64,000 nt of DNA, from assembly GCA_020055645.1 (NCBI GenBank), contig CM034546.1, forward strand, positions 8,184,001-8,248,000, read 5' to 3'. This document shows, piece after piece, positions 58,458-64,000 of the stretch (the first letter of the stretch is position 1; each line of letters starts with the position of its first letter). Source of the stretch: Tomocerus qinae (Eukaryota; Arthropoda; Collembola; Entomobryomorpha; Tomoceridae). A program made the position numbers and the translations under genes. Below the pieces are notes generated by a model. It searched no databases. It saw nothing but the letters and a program-made list of their open reading frames with translations, and was not told where the DNA came from.

Positions 58458-58707
58458 TTACAGGAAGTTTGTACAGACGGACATATGCAAAATGCCTAAT
58501 ATGTGTAAAATGATAAACCAAAACTTTGATTTTTAACTGACCTAGACATAGCCTAATTTAAAACATTGTTTTGACTTTCAATTGTACTTTTATGTAAGTT
58601 TGATGGATTTAGATTAGGTTTGGTCCGTTGAAAATCTAGTTTTGGTTTTTCATTTTACACATATCCTAGGCATTTTGCATATGTCCGGTTTGTACAACTT
58701 CCTGTAA
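58458..58707. mobile_element. MITE with about 68-bp terminal inverted repeats
   Basis: A 250-bp element beginning TTACAGGAAGTTTGTACAG. Its first about 68 bp recur inverted at the right end with a few mismatches (shared CGGACATATGCAAAATGCCT and TGTGTAAAATGA). The direct repeat TATATG on both sides may be the target duplication. It would fold into one long hairpin. Confidence 0.8.
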
Positions 58708-59635
58708 TATATGTACTATAGTGATGTGATGTATGATGTATGACTATAAACAGTTTACAATTTTCCTCCGCTTAAATTAATCTAATAAATGTAATCAGAA
58801 ATTATTTATTTTATTTATTTATTGCACAGATATCACACTCCATTGAGGTTATATCAGCATACTTATATACAGGATAAGTAATGTTTGATATCTATGAATT
58901 AAGCAAGTACCATTCATTGTTTCTGTATTTGATGGGAGGGAAGATGATAATTTATCTATTTACTTTTCATCTTGATTGCTGACTGTTATCATCCAATTAT
59001 TTGCTATATAATAATAATATGCTAGTAATACAGAATGGTAAATCATTGTTATATAGCTCTGTTAATATAAATAATCAATTATAGTCAAAGCAAACCATTT
59101 AGAATAAAGTTTATTGTAACAGTTTTTGGAAGTTTAAAAATGCAACATTAGCAGAGGTCAGCATATGAAACTAATTTTAATGATGTTACGCAAATTTATT
59201 TTTGCGTGTTGAACTCAAATATTGTTATTTACTAAATAACTTTCCTGTCTATTAATATTGGTATACTAAAGTAAAATTTGTATTTCATAGACACATAATG
59301 TATTACAACGTAAGTATACTTTCTAATTTTGATACGCTGAAATTATAGATTATTCATTGAGCTCTTAATAAATTGAGTCAATTAATAGCTTTGCGGGGCC
59401 ATATATATCTAACACTGTTGCTGCTGACACAAATAACTACTCAAATGTCAAATAGAGACCATTATTTATGTATTTAATAATAAACATGTTTCATTTCTGA
59501 GTTTGATTTAAGTTAAAGTAGGCTAACCGTCATTCATTATGTGATTTGCCAGTTAAGGGAAATGATACAAACGTGTTGAACATTTAATTTACAACTAATA
59601 CTACCTAGTAAAAAAGTAAATTTACAAGATTCAAT
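58708..59635. other. Intergenic, upstream of third GH18-receptor copy
   Basis: AT-rich; should contain the promoter of the gene at 59636. No specific site recognised. Confidence 0.4.
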
Positions 59636-62600
59636 ATGAGGATATTTGCAACTTTTATAGTGATCTCCTGCGGTTGTCTTCCAATCTTAGATACCACAAA
59701 TGTGACAAAGAAGTTTGACAACCCAAAAGATGCATTTACTGTACCTAAATCAGAAGAGTCGTCATGGATTAGTAAGGAAATCACATTTTAATATTAAAAC
59801 AGGTATTCGGTTAGCTAAGATAGGTTTAAATATTGTGAAAAATAAGATAATATTAAGAGGATTAATAATTTTAAAAGAATAAGTACCAGATAAAATATTA
59901 TCACTAATGCTATGAGATTCTATACGACTACCAACATTGTGTTGCACATCTTTTTTAAGTTTAAGTACATCAAGACATAGTAATATATAATAATATTTGC
60001 AGATGCAATTTGGCTTATTTTTAATGATTTATTATAATGCGTTACAGGTTACAAAAATCACACTTCGACTGTAATTTGTAGACTAACAGTCTATAAACTA
60101 AAAGGACTCGAGCATTATAACGTGGCGGACGAAACTCGTAATGTTTCATTTGATGGAAACCTTTGCACTCATGTAGTATATAACGGGTTGCAAATTAATG
60201 CATCAAGTGGTGACATCCTTAAAGATAACTCTTATTTTACTAAAATTGGTGGGTTTTTATTTTTAACTCTAAATTGCCATCCAATTTATTTATACTTAGA
60301 AGCGAGGTAGTCAATCTATTTTTATATATTACCACGGACTGAGATAAAGCAATTACCTACCTATATATCTTATAACGTGTATTATATAATCCTTATAACG
60401 TGTTGACAAAAAGAGTATTGGTTGATTGCCAAAAAGGTGTTGACAAAAAAACCGTAAAAATGTTGTTGACAAAAGAGGGTTGACAAAAAGGTGTTGACAA
60501 TTAGGGGTTCTTCCCTATGTATGTATGTTTTGGTAGGAGAGCATAGGGAACCTGCATATATTACGTAAAGTAAAACCCCCTTCCCCATGTGTAACGCAAA
60601 ACGCAAGTGCTGACTTGTAACACTTCTGGGCATCACCTTCTCCCATCAACTGCACACTTAAAATGTGCACGTTCCTTGGAAGCAAAATGCGCATGCCCTT
60701 GCCCTCTCCCTCTAAACCAATGAGGTTTTCATAAGATGATCATATTTCAGTAGAGCTGGCGTTACTTTTTACTGCCCACTTTATTTCTTTGTGCCAGTTT
60801 GAACACCTTTTTTGAATTATTGGGGGAGCACTGTTTATACCATGTAATATTTATTCGTACGTTGTACTCATTGAATTTGCACGTTTTTCCAAAATCCCAG
60901 AATCAATTTTTCCAACCACTGTAGAAATAAAGTATATTTAAATTATTGTATTTACAAAGTTAGCATAACCACCTAAGGGAAATACCGATGATTTTTTCGG
61001 AATTGTTTTATTAATGTAAAGGGTGGCCCACTATTTCTGTTGAGAGCTAGGTTCGACCCTTAATTGGGTTCACTTGTTGGTTATAAAAGCCGAAATGGAG
61101 ACAGAGTAGGTACTACAGTAGATATCCCAATCGATAAGGAACCATGATACTATAGTAAATATGTAGTAGAAATGAAACAAAATAAACCATTCCCATTTCT
61201 CTGTTTAAACCAGTGAGATTTAACTGTCAAAGAGCTATTAATTTTAATACTGTTGAGCAATGCAAAACAAATATTCAACTTCTACTAGCAACTCCTCATA
61301 TTTTTCTCTACAGTCTGATTTTAACAAAACGTAAGCAAATGCTTCAATGCGTGTATCCTATCCAATGAATGAATTGTTACTTTACTACTTGATCTAAGCT
61401 ATGTTATAACTCAGAATACCATGGATTATCTACACTAATAAAAGCAATACCTGAATGTTTATTTTGGCACCAAGTAATAGGCACGCAGTCAATTGCAGTT
61501 TGAATATGACTGTTATAATAATGAATGGTTAACCCTAGACTACATGACATGTCCCAAATGGGATTTTTCTGACTTTACTGTGCTCTAGCTTTAAGCAGGT
61601 ATGCCGCATAACCTCGTGGATTTTTGTATGTGTCACAAAAGCGTTTCTCTGCTTATATTTTTAAATTCAAGTAATTTTGCTCATAAATTAGATTTAAAAA
61701 AAAATAAGAAATGAAAATGGGACCTAATTACTATGTAAATACATGACATGTCCCAAATGGGATTGTACAATGTTTTATAATCGGACAAATCCCATTTGGG
61801 ACAAGTCATGTAATCGGTGATTTACAGATACAATCGAGATGAAAATATGCTACAAATAATAAATTACAAATTACATTTATATTTGGGTCAGTATTTATAT
61901 TTGGGTCAGTATTTATATTTGGGTCAGTATTTATATTTGGGTCAGTATTTATATTTAGGTCAGTATTTATATTTGGGTCAGTATTTATATTTGGGTCAGT
62001 ATTTATATTTGGGTCAGTATTTATATTTGGGTCAGTATTTATATTTGGGTCAGTATTTTTATTTGGGTCAGTATTTATATTTGGGTTAGTATTTATATTT
62101 GGGCCAGTATTTATATTTGGGTCAGTATTTATATTTGGGTTAGTATTTATATTTGGGTCAGTATTTATATTTGGGTCAGTATTTATATTTGGGTCAGTAT
62201 TTATATTTGGGTCAGTATTTTTATTTGGGTCAGTATTTATATTTGGGTCAGTATTTATATTTGGGTCAGTATTTATATTTGGGTCAGTATTTATATTTGG
62301 GTCAGTATTTATATTTGGGTCAGTATTTATATTTGGGCTACTATTTATATTTGGGTCGGCCTTTACAATTGGGTCAGCATTTACATTTGCGTCAAGTTTA
62401 AAATTTTTGGGTCAGCCTTTATATTTGGGTCAGATTTTAAATTTTTAGGTCAGAATTAACAATGACTTGATCAGTAGCATAAGTCCAGTTTGATTGAAAT
62501 TTGAGTATTACATGACATGTCCCATTTGGGACATGTCATTTCGAAACCGTGTGCACTGAGGCGGCGGGAATCAATCCCAAATGGGACTAATGGGAATCCC

Positions 62601-63768
62601 AATTGGGACATGTCATGTGTTACAGTTCATTTCGTATGTCATGTAGTCTAGGGTTAAGATATTTTTTTAGATCTATGTATTAAATTGAAGCCTTTGCAAT
62701 AATAGTTAGAGTAGGGTACAGTAGTAAAACACAGTAGAGTCAATAAATAGTTATTAGTATTAATCTTCACAAAATAGTCCAAACAAGTTTTCAACTATTA
62801 GCAATTTGTTATTAACCCTCCTTAAATTAAAGGAGACGCTGCGCTCCTCTAAGTCAAGTCAGAGGAAACAATTTCACAAGAGAACTAAAATTAGAAACAT
62901 TTTCGAATATATACACCAATTTTTGTCAATTCAATTCAATTTGGTCCAATAAAGTCCAATGAAATCCAATTCGGTCCCATTCGATCCAATAAAGTCCAAT
63001 TCGGTCCAATAAAGTCCAATTCGGCCAATAAAGTCCAATTTGGTCCAATAAAGTCCAGTTTGGTCCAATAAAGTCCAATTCGGTCCAATAAAGTCCAATT
63101 CGGTCCAATAAAGTCCAATTCGGTCCAATAAAGTCCAATTCGGTCCAATAAAGTCCAATTCGGTCCAATAAAGTCCAATTCGGTCCAATAAAGGCCAATT
63201 CGGTCCAATAAAGTCCAATTCGGTCCAATAAAGTCCAATTCGGCCAATAAAGTCCAATTTGGTCCAATAAAGTCCAGTTTGGTCCAATAAAGTCCAATTC
63301 GATCCAATAAAGTATATTTTCAATTATTGTTTTGTCTACTTTATAGTTATCCTATTTTTCTAATTTGTTTCTCTGGTCACATTTTATATGTTATGTTTTG
63401 TTTTATTTCCAGACCTTATGAAGGCGTTTAATAAGGTCATTCAAACTAAATTCCCGCACTTGAAAATCTTGATTACTATTGAATTAGAGAAAAGACAAGA
63501 AATTGATGTTGAATTATATTGGCAAAAATTCTTGGTTGAAATAGTATCTAAAAAGGACAAGACACTCATATCGTCTTTAATAGGAATTGTGAAGTATGAT
63601 ATTTTATTGTAATTGTAAAAACGTCAGTATTTTTTAGGAACTATATGTGTGCAGAATTTAAAATTGATATTACATGACAGAGAACTTAATGTGTCCGGAG
63701 TGTTTTTTTCAAGAAACATTAACTTTAATTACCCTGACAGTGGAAAAGTACTCCTTGGCTTTGCAAAG
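59636..63768 (+). CDS. Third GH18-like receptor family member, 3' end outside window
   Basis: Exons seen are 59636-59771, 60048-60248, 63413-63593 and 63681-63768, matching exons 1-4 of the complete receptor gene in phase and nearly in length. They encode a signal peptide (MRIFATFIVISCGCLPIL), a short linker, the GH18 opening strand ([17 protein letters not shown]), the KFPHLKILITIELEK strand and the degenerate catalytic block (SGVFFSRNINFNYPD), where the acidic catalytic residues are again lost. No stop interrupts the frame. The Ig, membrane and kinase exons, if present, lie beyond base 64000. Intron 2 is 3.2 kb, much longer than in the complete copy, and is filled with repeats. It is the most diverged of the three members. 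Confidence 0.75.
60398..60505. repeat. Short imperfect tandem repeat of GTGTTGACAAAAA
   Basis: Five to six diverged copies of a GTTGACAAAA core within intron 2 of the third receptor copy. Confidence 0.6.
60533..61085 (-). repeat. Dispersed repeat R1 in intron
   Basis: Homologous to 19960-20780 in the same orientation and to the inverted units at 2030-2513. It holds the CCTGCATATATTACGTAAAG block and ends near TTGGGTTCACTTGTT. Confidence 0.65.
61529..62657. mobile_element. piggyBac-like non-autonomous element with internal minisatellite
   Basis: TTAA (61529-61532) then CCCTAGACTACATGACAT on the left, and ATGTAGTCTAGGG then TTAA (62654-62657) on the right. Inverted termini starting CCC next to TTAA duplications are the piggyBac signature. 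Subterminal palindromes CATGACATGTCCCAAATGGG recur several times in both orientations near both ends. The middle (61873-62385) is an 18-bp minisatellite. No transposase. It lies in intron 2 of the third receptor copy. Confidence 0.85.
61873..62385 (+). repeat. 18-bp minisatellite, about 28 copies
   Basis: The unit is TTTATATTTGGGTCAGTA, very homogeneous in the centre and decaying at the right end. Since 18 is a multiple of three it gives open frames of repeated YLGQYL, which are not genes. Confidence 0.92.
62658..62935. other. Intron sequence between two repeats
   Basis: Intron 2 of the third receptor copy; nothing recognised. Confidence 0.4.
62936..63312 (-). repeat. Second 20-bp minisatellite, about 19 copies
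   Basis: The unit is AATAAAGTCCAATTCGGTCC with few variants. All three minus-strand frames stay open for 120-130 residues of a repeated 20-residue wording; these are artefacts. It lies in intron 2 of the third receptor copy, 100 bp before exon 3, and is unrelated in sequence to the 20-bp array at 46828. Confidence 0.92.
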
Positions 63769-64000
63769 GTAAATAAATTCCATCTTTCTAATTATTCTAG
63801 TTCATGTACCTGTTAGAAAAAACACATTATTTTATCACTGTATATCTACTCCATCCTCCCCCCATTAATTTCCCAACAAAAACCCACTTCAATATTATGT
63901 TTTTTCAACATTTAATAAAAACTTTTTTGTACAAAATAAAAGTTTTGGCAAATGCGCCCCTGAATAGAAAACACATAAATATGTTTATTATTTTATTAGA
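63769..64000. other. Intron of the third receptor copy up to the window edge
   Basis: Begins with the donor GTAAAT after exon 4. The window ends in TTATTTTATTAGA, where a TTAG resembles the acceptor before exon 5 of the other copies (TTAG then AGTCTTAAACATG), so exon 5 may begin at the last base. Confidence 0.4.

Noticed and set aside
61817-62401. YLGQYL repeat frames
   Set aside because: Translation of the 18-bp minisatellite within a transposon.
62926-63323. Three overlapping minus-strand frames of 120-130 residues
   Set aside because: Produced by the second 20-bp minisatellite.

Overview
The window is AT-rich eukaryotic DNA with short GT-AG introns, many miniature transposons and tandem gene duplications. 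Divergent ionotropic receptors (IRs), a gustatory-type receptor and a chitinase-fold gene family point to an arthropod genome. A springtail or other early-branching hexapod is my best guess, by inference from the gene mix only; no rRNA or mitochondrial marker is present to confirm it.

Layout. (1) 1-10.3 kb and 59.6 kb to the right edge: three same-strand members of one family. The complete member (4802-10247, 14 exons, 920 codons plus stop) joins a secreted GH18 chitinase-like domain, an Ig domain, a transmembrane helix and a tyrosine kinase domain of the PDGFR/VEGFR type. The left member (from before base 1 to 1680) has the GH18-like part but ends without Ig, membrane or kinase parts. The right member (59636 onward) runs off the window. 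(2) 10.5-33.6 kb: three tandem copies of a secreted Tyr/Pro/Thr-rich protein with an RQKR processing site, one of them split by a MITE. Between the first and second copies lie an intact intronless IR gene, a frameshifted IR pseudogene and an orphan IR tail. (3) 33.9-39.8 kb: two minus-strand IR paralogs, the second split by a TA-flanked MITE. (4) 42.1-43.3 kb: a secreted SPRY-domain protein. (5) 48.5-49.6 kb: a minus-strand 2-oxoglutarate/Fe(II) oxygenase. (6) 55.3-56.9 kb: a gustatory-type receptor.

The spaces between genes are dense in mobile DNA: a 2.3 kb fold-back element, a TTAA-flanked piggyBac-like element carrying an 18-bp minisatellite, hAT-like MITEs with 8-bp target duplications, a tRNA-headed SINE with a 14-bp target duplication, a possible 5S-derived SINE piece, two separate 20-bp minisatellites and several dispersed repeat families.

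Functionally the window looks like a cluster of surface receptors and secreted proteins. IRs and the gustatory-type receptor would sense small molecules. The chitinase-like receptor kinases could sense chitin-type sugars or a protein partner and signal through tyrosine phosphorylation. That last role is inference; the domain order itself is read directly from exons that join in frame.
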